Positions 11,623 to 19,330 of a stretch of 64,000 nt of DNA are shown piece by piece. Source of the DNA: Chrysophaeum taylorii (taxonomy: Eukaryota > Sar > Pelagophyceae > Pelagomonadales > Pelagomonadaceae). Position numbers and translations under genes: made by a program. The stretch covers positions 121,479 through 185,478 of the forward strand of contig JAQMWT010000428.1 of the NCBI GenBank assembly GCA_029834535.1, written 5' to 3'. The first letter of the stretch is position 1. Every line of letters begins with the position of its first letter. The notes beneath the pieces are model-generated. The model was not told the origin of the DNA and did no database searches. It saw only the letters and a list, made by a program, of their open reading frames with translations.

Positions 11623-12700
11623 GAGCGAAAGCGCGTGATGCGGGTGGTCCGAGTCAGTGCCAAAAGGAGCGGGGCTCGCGGCTGACCTGTCTGCAAGGTA
11701 GGGATGCGAAAATGCTTACAGAAGTGGGTCAGTTGAAGCGAGTCTGTGCATAGTGCGAGGAGAATGTTTCCTGAGAGCGCAACGTCGATTTTCCGGAGGC
11801 AGCGCAAGCGTGTGGCGTCCAGAAGAGAGCTATGCAAGGGGACACACAGGACCGAAGTGGTCGCAATGGAATCGTGCATAGTTTGCGGCTGATCGGGTCG
11901 TTCAGAACTCTCGAAATCTGTGTCTGTTACTGCAGCCATGGGGAAAGGTTTCCAGAGGCTTGGTCGCGGTGAGACATAAGGATCGGCAGTCAAAAGGAGT
12001 GCGTCCTCTGACTGAGAGTTGGGGAGCGGGTGATCAGGTGTTGCGACTGGTGCTCGTGCGAAGACATCCATCAAATCGTTACACGGTGGTCGCAGATGGG
12101 TCCATGCAACCTGCTGAGCAGTGTCATCCAGTGCATCCAACCGAGAAGGTGGATGGTGGGTGCAGCAGCAAGCGCCGGTGAGCGGCAGTGCGCGCCTGTC
12201 TTCGAGGAGGGGAGGCGGCGAGGCGGAACCAGCTTCGAAGTGATCGGGAGCTGCGGATCGAGAGATATTGAATAAGGCGGGAATACCTTGTGAATCTGAG
12301 CTGATACCTGCAGGTGCGGTGAGTGCCTGCGAGTATGTTGACCGTGGGACCGTTGACAGCGTGTATTGTCCTTGTGGATTCGGCATTGCGGGTCATTGGT
12401 GGTGCTTGGATCATGCGGCTGATCTGGAATGGTCGAGGAGACCATCTTCGGGACTTGTGAAGTGGGTCTTGCTACTTCGCTGTATGCATCATACCAGGGG
12501 ACTGAATCAGAGGGAATGTTGTCAGTGGCCTGCGGCTCTTGTGCCCGGTGCATGGAATACGGCGGAGCTTTAGATTCTTGGGTGTGGTTGCCATAGTCGA
12601 TGTAGGCGTAATACTCGGGAACATCTCGAGGTGTCTTGGTCTTTGACTTGTCGAAAGTGGGAACGAGATAGCTTGGTGTTTCTTCGACAAGATTGCTTCA
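11502..12700 (-). pseudogene. Element X, second block: two overlapping frames of one broken gene
   Basis: One frame is open from about 12700 to 12071, the next from 12386 to 11502. The upstream one reads like an ordinary structured protein for about 50 residues ('PSYLVPTFDKSK', 'VPEYYAYIDYG'), then becomes Pro/Ser-rich. The two overlap in the region encoding repeated Pro-Pro and Cys-Cys stretches. Together they look like one ancestral coding sequence with a one-base loss. No family is recognised. Confidence 0.35.
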
Positions 12701-12732
12701 TGGGCCGTTGTGCCCGAAGAGAGAAGAAGCCC

Positions 12733-14688
12733 TTATGCATGTCTTGGCAGCATGATGGTGAGCATGACCATCTGGCAAAGAGCTGTCTTTTGATAGTTCG
12801 GAACTTGTCGACTCTTGATGTGGGTGGTCTTCATTATTGGTGGGACTTTGCACGTGGTGATCGTCGCTGGTGGTAGGGGTACGGTCGCCGGTGTTGAATG
12901 TACGCCCTCGCAACTCGGACGCGGGGATGTGGTCGAGTTGGAATGAACCAGGTAGCTGATAAGGCGAGCGGGTGCAAAGGGGTTCAGGGGGTGCCAAAGA
13001 GGCGAAGAGTGAGTGGGTAGAGGAGGGGCCAGAGATGGCGGGGGTTGAGAACAGAGAGACGGAGTGGGTGGTGAACCAGGAGAACCAGGTCCGGGGCATC
13101 CGTGGAGGTGGTGATGATACTCGGGGAGAATCGGGGGAGAGGCATTGGAGGTTGGTTCGGAAGGGGATGAAGGTTGGTTGTGGATGGGGAAAGGAGGTGA
13201 AAGATGCGATGCAGCATCTTGGGTGGGGTGAGTGGCATCCAATGAGGTAAGAATGGTTTGGAGGACGGCGTTGGTTTCAAGGTGGGAGCTGCGGATGTCA
13301 GCGTGGGCAGTTTCGAGTGCCTTGAGCTGGGTGTGGGTGAGATGGTGTTCGGCTTGGGTGGAGACCAGTTCGTCGGCTTGAATGGCGAGCTGGGCAGTGG
13401 CGAAAGCCAGGGTGGCGTCGGTGATGTTGAGTTTGTTGGCTGTGGAGGACAAAGCGTCATCATTGCGAATGAGCATGGCCTTGGTTGCGGCCAATTCAGC
13501 GGTTTGGGAGCGGAATGCAGCCGTAGTGGCGGCCAACTCGCGTTGGAGCGCAGACGGAGGTGCATTGGAACTTTGAGAAAGGAGGTGGAGTGTTGCTTGA
13601 ATGGGGACTCGAGTGGGGACGGAGGAATGGTCGTAGTCGTAGAATGCATAGTCACGCGGGTGGAGGTGCAAATCGGGGGAACAGCGACTTTCGAAAGGTG
13701 ATGAAGGTCTGTCAGGAGGGTGCGATGGTTGGGCGGCAGGAACTTGAGCCGCGGAAGGAGCTGTGGTAGAAATGGAAGTGCCGGGGCCGTCGTGGCCGTA
13801 GGTGGCATGGTCTTGTGGATGGAGAGGAAAGTCCTGAGGAGAGTGACTTGCGGAAGATGATGGATATCGGACAAGGGAATCCGACAGTGGGGCGGCATGA
13901 GCTTGAGCCGCGGTGGGGGCTTGGTCAGGGATGAAGGTGCCGGGGCCGTCATGGCCGTATATGGCATGATCATCAAGGAGATGAGTGGTGCGGCGAGGGG
14001 GTTGACGAGGATGTTGGGGAACTTGTATAGGTGGTGTAGCGGGAGTCGCCGATAGTGGGGAGTTAGGCTCCAGTGAAGGAGGTGGAGGCTCCGGTGGGGT
14101 TGGTGGAGTGAAGGGAGTAATGTTTATTGGTGGTGGAGTGTTCAACATTGCTGGTGCGATATTTGAACAAGGTGGAGTGTCCTCGTGAATGTGGGGTGTG
14201 CCAGGTTGTGGAGTAACCTTGGCTATGCCTGGGTCCGGAGGGAAGGCAGTTGGGTCTGAGACTTTGCCGTGGGGTGTTTGACATCCAGTGGGGTTGTCGG
14301 CATGAGGGGGGGTGACCATCGAGATGATCGGGTCTTGGGTCGCGACTTCGTGAGAAGTTTGCTTGTGCTTGAGGGGAGTTGCCGTATGAACAGCTGGTTG
14401 GGGAGCTTGTTCAAGTTGCTCGTCTTGATCGAGTTGCACGTCTTGATCGAGTTGCTCGTCTTGAGCAGCGATTTTGGCTCTGAGAGCAGCGTAATCAGCG
14501 GCGATTCTGGCTTTGAGAATAGCTTGATCAGCGGCGAGTTGATCCAAGAAATTAGCTTTGCGCCGTTGGCAATCAGCGGCGAACTGAGCAAAGAAATCGG
14601 CTTGGAACTGTTGAATGAGAGCTTGTTGTGTAGCGAATTGCTTCGCTACTTCCAGACTCGGGACTTGTGGGTCGTGAGTCGCCATCAT
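12733..14688 (-). CDS. Element X, first frame: Pro-rich protein with coiled coils and tandem repeats
   Basis: The longest frame of element X. I place the start at the ATG at 14686-14688 (another ATG follows at once), giving about 650 residues. The N-terminal 90 residues are Gln/Ala-rich with heptad-like spacing ('FQADFFAQFAAD', 'DQAILKARIAAD'), consistent with a coiled coil, followed by an acidic Asp-Gln-rich run. A Pro-rich middle holds repeats of roughly 50 residues marked by 'YGHDGPGT'. A second Ala/Leu/Thr-rich helical stretch follows, then a Pro/Ser-rich tail. A helix followed by a disordered proline-rich region is common in retroelement Gag or ORF1 proteins, but there is no zinc knuckle or clear capsid. 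Function unknown. Confidence 0.5.
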   Translation of the reverse strand: MMATHDPQVPSLEVAKQFATQQALIQQFQADFFAQFAADCQRRKANFLDQLAADQAILKARIAADYAALRAKIAAQDEQLDQDVQLDQDEQLEQAPQPAVHTATPLKHKQTSHEVATQDPIISMVTPPHADNPTGCQTPHGKVSDPTAFPPDPGIAKVTPQPGTPHIHEDTPPCSNIAPAMLNTPPPINITPFTPPTPPEPPPPSLEPNSPLSATPATPPIQVPQHPRQPPRRTTHLLDDHAIYGHDGPGTFIPDQAPTAAQAHAAPLSDSLVRYPSSSASHSPQDFPLHPQDHATYGHDGPGTSISTTAPSAAQVPAAQPSHPPDRPSSPFESRCSPDLHLHPRDYAFYDYDHSSVPTRVPIQATLHLLSQSSNAPPSALQRELAATTAAFRSQTAELAATKAMLIRNDDALSSTANKLNITDATLAFATAQLAIQADELVSTQAEHHLTHTQLKALETAHADIRSSHLETNAVLQTILTSLDATHPTQDAASHLSPPFPIHNQPSSPSEPTSNASPPILPEYHHHLHGCPGPGSPGSPPTPSLCSQPPPSLAPPLPTHSSPLWHPLNPFAPARLISYLVHSNSTTSPRPSCEGVHSTPATVPLPPATITTCKVPPIMKTTHIKSRQVPNYQKTALCQMVMLTIMLPRHA

Positions 14689-14790
14689 TATTGGGTTGCG
14701 TTTTGCGCGTTGTTGGTTGCCTTTCACACTTTTTCACACTTTTTCACCAGTAGCAAGCGATGAGACTTGACAACGGTCTTAAAACTATCA

Positions 14791-15208
14791 GGAACGTCAG
14801 GAGATTGCTCTTGCCTGGAAATCCTGGGTCTTTGTCCGAGACGTCGATCGAGGTCGATGTCTTTCGGAGGACGTTTCTCTACCAGTACCGGACTGGGTCC
14901 AAACCTAGAGAACAGTAAAAATCACTGTGCCTCTGGTAGAGAATGGTGGCAGTGGTAGTGCTGCCTTTCGTCCTGTCCTCTAACGACACAAAGAGCAGCA
15001 CGGTGTGCGGCACAGCGATTTTGTGGTTGTAGGTGTGAGTGTGAGGTTAAGGGGGGGAGGTTCCTAACCCTAAATGGAATTTTCTATCTCTAGGTTCAAT
15101 TGGTACACATGGCGCGCAGAGCTACTGTGAGCGCTGCCTGAGCATTGGAAATCTTGTCCTGACCGAGGGAAACACGTTACTCGGCGCGGACGAGACGGAC
15201 ATAGTTGC
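14791..15208 (+). pseudogene. Possible host gene, 5' portion, cut by the Gypsy element
   Basis: From about 15094 to 15208 the plus strand is open and reads a protein-like sequence with a Cys pair ('SYCERCLSIGN') and an acidic end ('LLGADETDIVA'). This frame continues across the Gypsy insertion once one copy of the 5-bp target duplication is removed. Upstream, 14791-14914 is also open and can be joined either directly or by treating 14915-15093 (the 190-bp repeat) as an intron with a GTAAAA donor and a TATCTCTAG acceptor. I do not recognise the family. It may be host sequence or a still older mobile element. Confidence 0.4.
14906..15093. repeat. Right copy of the 190-bp direct repeat, with inverted ends
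   Basis: It matches 6738-6928. Its edges form a perfect 10-bp inverted repeat: AACCTAGAGA at 14902-14911 and TCTCTAGGTT at 15087-15096. As an LTR it would be the 5' LTR of element X. Alternatively it is an independent small repeat, possibly intron-like, because its ends offer a GTAAAA donor (14915) and a pyrimidine-rich CTAG acceptor. The left copy lacks the AG at the matching place. Confidence 0.5.
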
Positions 15209-15528
15209 TATGGCGGCACAGAAAAAAAACACTCCCGACCCCCGGGTGACAAAGGGGGTACTCATCGACTCGTCCTAGACCTCACTGAACGAGGAAAACA
15301 CGGACTCGGGGTCGGATATGCTCGCCACACACCTTGCTCACGCTCACCAAACCTCTCAACAAGATGGGGCGATGGTATATGATAGCAAGAATGCTACAAG
15401 AATACTGCAAAAATGCTTCTCACAAGAGAGAGGTGTGACCTCACTAGGAAGATAGGGAAAGGCGTCCCGTTGAACGGGTATCAAGCCTCGAGAGAGGGGG
15501 TTGCCTTGACGGTCAGGAGTTGCCGCCA
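15209..15528 (-). repeat. 3' LTR of the methyltransferase Gypsy element
   Basis: It is about 320 bp and matches both halves of 23530-24296. The ends carry the inverted pair TGGCGGCA / TGCCGCCA. On the element strand the LTR starts TGTGGCGGCA in the other copy and ends GCCGCCAT. A purine-rich AGGGGAG lies just inside (about 15533-15539 on the minus strand), a candidate polypurine tract. Confidence 0.8.
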
Positions 15529-15719
15529 CAGGACTCCCCTGGCGAGAACACGAGCGGCCCTCAGCGAGTCCGGCGAGAAGCACGAGCCTTGGCTGAATGA
15601 GCATCTCGGGAACGAATCTTCTTGTAGGCACGTTCAACGACAGGTTCAAGAACGCGTCCACCACGCAAGGTGAACTTAGGAATCAACACATCGATCTCAT
15701 GCGGGGCGAAGTCGGTGAC

Positions 15720-16991
15720 TCAAGGAGTGGTACTGTTGTTGACCTTGGTCTTGTCGGTGAAACTGCGACCGTCCACGTCCTTGTATTCCGGCTTAAGCTT
15801 GCGAGTAGAGAGATGTGAAGTAGGCTTGTAATAAGAAACCTTGTCATGGGGACCGAGATCAGCATAGAAATGCAGAGCGACTCGATCATTCACAAAATCA
15901 TAGGGTTCATAAACTTCAGCGACATAAATCTTCTTTCGCCAATCGGATCGTTTATTATCCGGAATCCGGAAGGTAACGAACTTACCATGCTTGTAATCAT
16001 CCCGAAAGGTCTCCTTGGGCTTGGGCGCAGCTCGATCGACCACTGGAGAAACCATCACAGGGGTAATCTGGCTAACATGAACACAACGGCGTTCGGGAGG
16101 AGAATCAAGAGACTCAATCCTGTAAGTGACCGGGGACAAGCGTTCCAAAATAACGAATGGACCGCGCCATTCCGGTCGAAGCTTGTTCTGAAGAAAAGGG
16201 ATGTAGAGCAGAACATGTGAACCTTCTTCATACTCCACATCAACATGGTCCGCATTATAGGCGAGGCGTTGTTTACGAAGAGCCTTCTCACGAGCTTCGT
16301 TCACCGTAGCGGTATAGAACTTCAGCCTCTCGCGAGTCTCTGCCACGACATCGGAGTGAGTTTTCGGCAGGCGACGGACATCAAGATCCATGATCGTGTA
16401 ATCGGTTGGCAATAAAGGCTGCCGGTTAAGACGAAGCATGCAAGGTGAGATCTGAGTCCCCGGAATAAATTTACGATTGTAAAAGAAAGCAATGTACTCC
16501 GCGAATTCGGGCCATTCCGTGATCTTGCGGTTTTGAAGGCACGTACGGAGGAAAGCCTTAATAAAGCGGTTGACCCTTTCCGCAGGATTAGCCTGAGCAT
16601 GATACGGAATCGTGGTACTATACCGAACATTGAAAAGATGACAAAACTCTCCCATCAACTTGTTGACGAACTCTTCCCCATTGTCGGTACGAATCATCGG
16701 AAGTAGATAACCTTTGAGTAATATATTCGCAACAAAAGACTCGAGGATTGACTCGGCAGTCTTATGGTGTAGTACGTCGAGAATCAAGAAATGAGAAAAT
16801 GGACAAAAAAAAATGATCAGATATGTCTCGGGACCAGCACCGGGCAAAGGTCCAAACAAATCCATACAAAGGACGGCGCAATCACCATCATACACCGGTT
16901 GCTGAAGCAGACCTGCTCTCTTTGGTTCAGGCGTACAAGCTTTCTTGCACACTATGCAACCAGCAATGTAAGCATCCACCTCATTAGACAT
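15720..16991 (-). CDS. Integrase (catalytic core and C-terminal domain) of the Gypsy element
   Basis: This is the rest of the integrase whose zinc-binding N-terminus ends the preceding frame. The first residues finish the HHCC zinc site with Cys12 and Cys15 ('AGCIVCKK'). The DDE core follows: Asp44 ('LCMDLFGPL'), Asp103 ('RTDNGEEF') and Glu138 ('NPAERVN'), with exactly 35 residues between the last two. A C-terminal 'EWRGPFVILERLSPVTYRI' block corresponds to the Gypsy GPY/F module. An extra tail of about 115 residues rich in Lys, Asp and Tyr follows, not a chromodomain I recognise. The ATG at 16991 is internal; the frame joins the previous one by a one-base shift in a run of T. All three catalytic residues are present. 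Confidence 0.9.
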   Translation of the reverse strand: MSNEVDAYIAGCIVCKKACTPEPKRAGLLQQPVYDGDCAVLCMDLFGPLPGAGPETYLIIFFCPFSHFLILDVLHHKTAESILESFVANILLKGYLLPMIRTDNGEEFVNKLMGEFCHLFNVRYSTTIPYHAQANPAERVNRFIKAFLRTCLQNRKITEWPEFAEYIAFFYNRKFIPGTQISPCMLRLNRQPLLPTDYTIMDLDVRRLPKTHSDVVAETRERLKFYTATVNEAREKALRKQRLAYNADHVDVEYEEGSHVLLYIPFLQNKLRPEWRGPFVILERLSPVTYRIESLDSPPERRCVHVSQITPVMVSPVVDRAAPKPKETFRDDYKHGKFVTFRIPDNKRSDWRKKIYVAEVYEPYDFVNDRVALHFYADLGPHDKVSYYKPTSHLSTRKLKPEYKDVDGRSFTDKTKVNNSTTP

Positions 16992-19330
16992 GTGGGGCCA
17001 CCAAAAACGTTCAAGTATCGACTACACTGTACTTGACGACCCGTGTGACCACCATTGAGAGGTGTGTCATGGTACAATCGGATGATGCGCGTCCGTAAAG
17101 TTCGGGGTGCGACTATCATCGGGTGCAGGTCAGGTGCGGCACGGTAGAGAACTCCTTTCACCACTTGATGGCGATAATTGGCTCCGTACCGACGAAGAGA
17201 ATTGCCCTGAGCCATGCGATAACGAATGTCCTCGCATGTAGCATCAGTGATCTGCTCTCTGGCTATCTCTTCCAAAGTCAAATTATCCGGAATCTTGTCG
17301 ATGTACTCTTGGTAATCATCGGCATCACGGAAAATACTAGGCTGGCTCTGCTGACGTTGCTTCTGACGTTGTTTCGTAGCATGAGACGTGACCAATTGCA
17401 TCGGCTCATCGAGGTCTTCTTCCTCTTTCTCCACAGGCAGCTCAGTCGTAACAAACGACAGAATGACATGGCACACAGGTAAAGGTACTCCTTCATCATC
17501 GACAGACTTTTGATTGTCGGGGGGGGGCAGCAGAAAAAGCATTGGCCGTCCCCGGCGCATCTGTCGGAAGCGGAAGCATAGGAACTTCTGGCGGTTCCCA
17601 TTTAGTGGGATCCTGGAGATCATAGTGGGATCCTGAAGATCATCTTTTGACACCCACTTAACGACACGAGTACGCGTATTTAACAGCGGAATCTGTACGT
17701 GACGAAAGGTGGTGTCGGAGATTCGTAAATACTGCTCAAAGGATCGATCTGTCGGGCTCAACGCGGTCGGCAGGACTTCACCACTTTGGCGGGAGCCTCT
17801 GGTCGCGGAGTTGTGCAGATCGACTGCAAAAATCACAAGAGTATCTGGAGGGACGATAGACGCTAAATGTTTGAACGAATCTGTCTTAGACAAGCTAGCC
17901 CAATCATGATCCACCGGCATCGTGAGCAACTCGGCCGTCATCTCGAGAGTCAAAGGCTGAGTGTCCGAGCGATGCGGTCCCAAACGAAGAGGAACTCGCG
18001 TAACGGTGTAAGCCGTATCTGTTGCTTCTCGGGACGAGCCAAGATTATTCAGCTGGAACAGGTGGCGTTCATGAGCATAACTTAAAGCTGCAGCAACTTT
18101 TTGTTGCATGTTCACACATGTCTTTGGAGCCTCTTGCAAGTGCAGTGGGTGACTGGAAACCAACAATCGCACGCGAGAGCTCATCGGAGTGGGCGTGATA
18201 TCATAAAAATTGACGACGTACACGCAAGGGTGTAAGCGCGCTATATAAGAAATAATGGACGCCTCCGGTTCAATCAGCCACATCATGAAGCCAGCCATTT
18301 TGCACAGCTTCATCCTCCAGTTAGTGGCCGTAACACCCCTGCCAACATCTCTGGATGTCAAGTTGCAGAGTGCTGAATGAACGCAGGGTGGAGACGCTAT
18401 ACACATCGACGATGACCATTCCGCTTCAGGCAAATAAGCCTTGATAAACCGGAGGGTCGAGTCATATCGTCCGCAGAGCGTGTGCTGAACCACAGGTATC
18501 TTCGGCAAATTCTTCTGATGAACCTTGTTGGCAGCTGTTGAAGAGTCAAGAGCAAGGACGACTCGAAACGACGTCCCGCACAACTCGGTCGCTCGTTGCA
18601 GTCCTAAAGTACTTCCTCCGGCGCCGCTAAAGAGCATCACAACCTTGCGATACGTGATCGGCACCCAATGGACCTTTTCAAACCTTCGGCGAATCTCGCC
18701 TTCTGTAACTTCTCGGCATTTCTTTTCCTCCTCGTCAGTTCGTCGGTCGAAATCGTCGTTACCGAGCGATTCTTGACGATTATTCTTCTTCTTATCGGCA
18801 GAAGGAGACGCCTTCTGCACCGAGCTCAAAAGCATCGGTTCGGGAGCCGCATCGCCTTGAGTAAGATGCCTTGCGACCGAAACAGTGAATGATAGATTAG
18901 CCTTGTTAGATTCGGCTTCACCATCCTTCGTTAAATCGCCGACCGTCTCAGCATTCAGCTCGCCATCGAAACGAACAATATCGCCCAAAGCAAGGACTTC
19001 ACCTTGAGTAATCACGGTCGGCACATCCTGGGTAGAGGATATCGCCACTCGAGCTGCGAACTTATCATGATCCTCATGAGAAGAACACATTCCATCGACT
19101 ACCCCGAGTTGCTCGTACCCAGAGGACGTAGCAACGAAAACCTGCCCAGTTTCCATGGGCTCTGAAAGGGCGACTGGCACGCAGTAGGTGCGCCCGGGCT
19201 CGACCTTCATCGTGCGCGCAGCATAGGCTATCACTTCATAGGCATCGCTATTCGAACTTTGAGAAGGCGTAACTTGACTCTCCAAGTCGTCGAAGCTCCC
19301 GCTCGTGTCGGCGGTGGACGCTGGAGGTCT
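16952..19330 (-). CDS. Linker + cytosine-C5 DNA methyltransferase + integrase zinc domain
   Basis: The frame has no ATG at its 5' edge and continues the protease frame after a one-base shift. Numbering from 19285, residues 1-110 resemble the beta-rich linker that follows protease in Gypsy polyproteins ('VEPGRTYCVPV..', 'VITQGEVLALGDIV'). Residues 115-210 are charged and disordered. Residues 213-490 are a C5 methyltransferase. Residues 500-670 are unassigned. Residues 675-765 are the integrase N-terminus, with His739 and His747 ('YHDTPLNGGH') of the zinc site. Gypsy RT and RNase H would normally fill the space between linker and integrase. The fusion in one frame shows that the methyltransferase belongs to the element and is not a neighbouring gene. 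Confidence 0.88.
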   Translation of the reverse strand, partial: RPPASTADTSGSFDDLESQVTPSQSSNSDAYEVIAYAARTMKVEPGRTYCVPVALSEPMETGQVFVATSSGYEQLGVVDGMCSSHEDHDKFAARVAISSTQDVPTVITQGEVLALGDIVRFDGELNAETVGDLTKDGEAESNKANLSFTVSVARHLTQGDAAPEPMLLSSVQKASPSADKKKNNRQESLGNDDFDRRTDEEEKKCREVTEGEIRRRFEKVHWVPITYRKVVMLFSGAGGSTLGLQRATELCGTSFRVVLALDSSTAANKVHQKNLPKIPVVQHTLCGRYDSTLRFIKAYLPEAEWSSSMCIASPPCVHSALCNLTSRDVGRGVTATNWRMKLCKMAGFMMWLIEPEASIISYIARLHPCVYVVNFYDITPTPMSSRVRLLVSSHPLHLQEAPKTCVNMQQKVAAALSYAHERHLFQLNNLGSSREATDTAYTVTRVPLRLGPHRSDTQPLTLEMTAELLTMPVDHDWASLSKTDSFKHLASIVPPDTLVIFAVDLHNSATRGSRQSGEVLPTALSPTDRSFEQYLRISDTTFRHVQIPLLNTRTRVVKWVSKDDLQDPTMISRIPLNGNRQKFLCFRFRQMRRGRPMLFLLPPPDNQKSVDDEGVPLPVCHVILSFVTTELPVEKEEEDLDEPMQLVTSHATKQRQKQRQQSQPSIFRDADDYQEYIDKIPDNLTLEEIAREQITDATCEDIRYRMAQGNSLRRYGANYRHQVVKGVLYRAAPDLHPMIVAPRTLRTRIIRLYHDTPLNGGHTGRQVQCSRYLNVFGGPTCLMRWMLTLLVA
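17816..18649 (-). other. Cytosine-C5 DNA methyltransferase domain
   Basis: The family transfers a methyl group from S-adenosylmethionine to cytosine C5 in DNA. Motif I (cofactor binding) is 'VMLFSGAGGSTLGLQ' at residues 217-230. Motifs II-III are around 'VLALDSSTAANKVH'. Motif IV is 'ASPPCVHSA' with catalytic Cys301. Motif VI is 'LIEPEAS', where the Glu of the usual ENV is kept but Asn-Val is not. Motif VIII is 'MSSRVRLLVSS' with the RxR pair. Motif X is 'LTLEMTAELLTMPVDHDW' followed by 'LASIVPP', matching the GNAVPP region. The target-recognition segment between VIII and X is short. Order and spacing agree with a complete, small enzyme of about 280 residues without a long regulatory N-terminus. 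Confidence 0.88.

Larger units (their letters stand above)
6738..15093 (-). mobile_element. Element X: 8.3-kb unit of unknown class
   Basis: Two 190-bp direct repeats bracket a block whose coding potential is almost all on the minus strand: a chain of overlapping or abutting frames from 14688 down to 7279. The predicted proteins are rich in Pro, Ser, Thr and His. I recognise no RT, integrase, transposase, helicase or capsid in them. It could be a large non-autonomous LTR element, or a host or viral gene cluster that happens to lie between two copies of a dispersed repeat. A LINE-C fragment interrupts it at 8885-9475. From 6929 to 7278 there is no gene, only purine-rich sequence. Confidence 0.4.

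Noticed and set aside
13258-13701. Plus-strand Gly/Val-rich frames opposite element X
   Set aside because: Compositional shadows of the Pro/Ala-rich minus-strand gene.
15060-15080. CTAACCCTAA inside the 190-bp repeat as telomeric sequence
   Set aside because: Only about one and a half units, inside a dispersed repeat; no array.
17816-18649. Methyltransferase as bacterial contamination or part of a restriction-modification system
   Set aside because: It is in one frame with the Gypsy linker and the integrase zinc domain and lies between matching LTRs.
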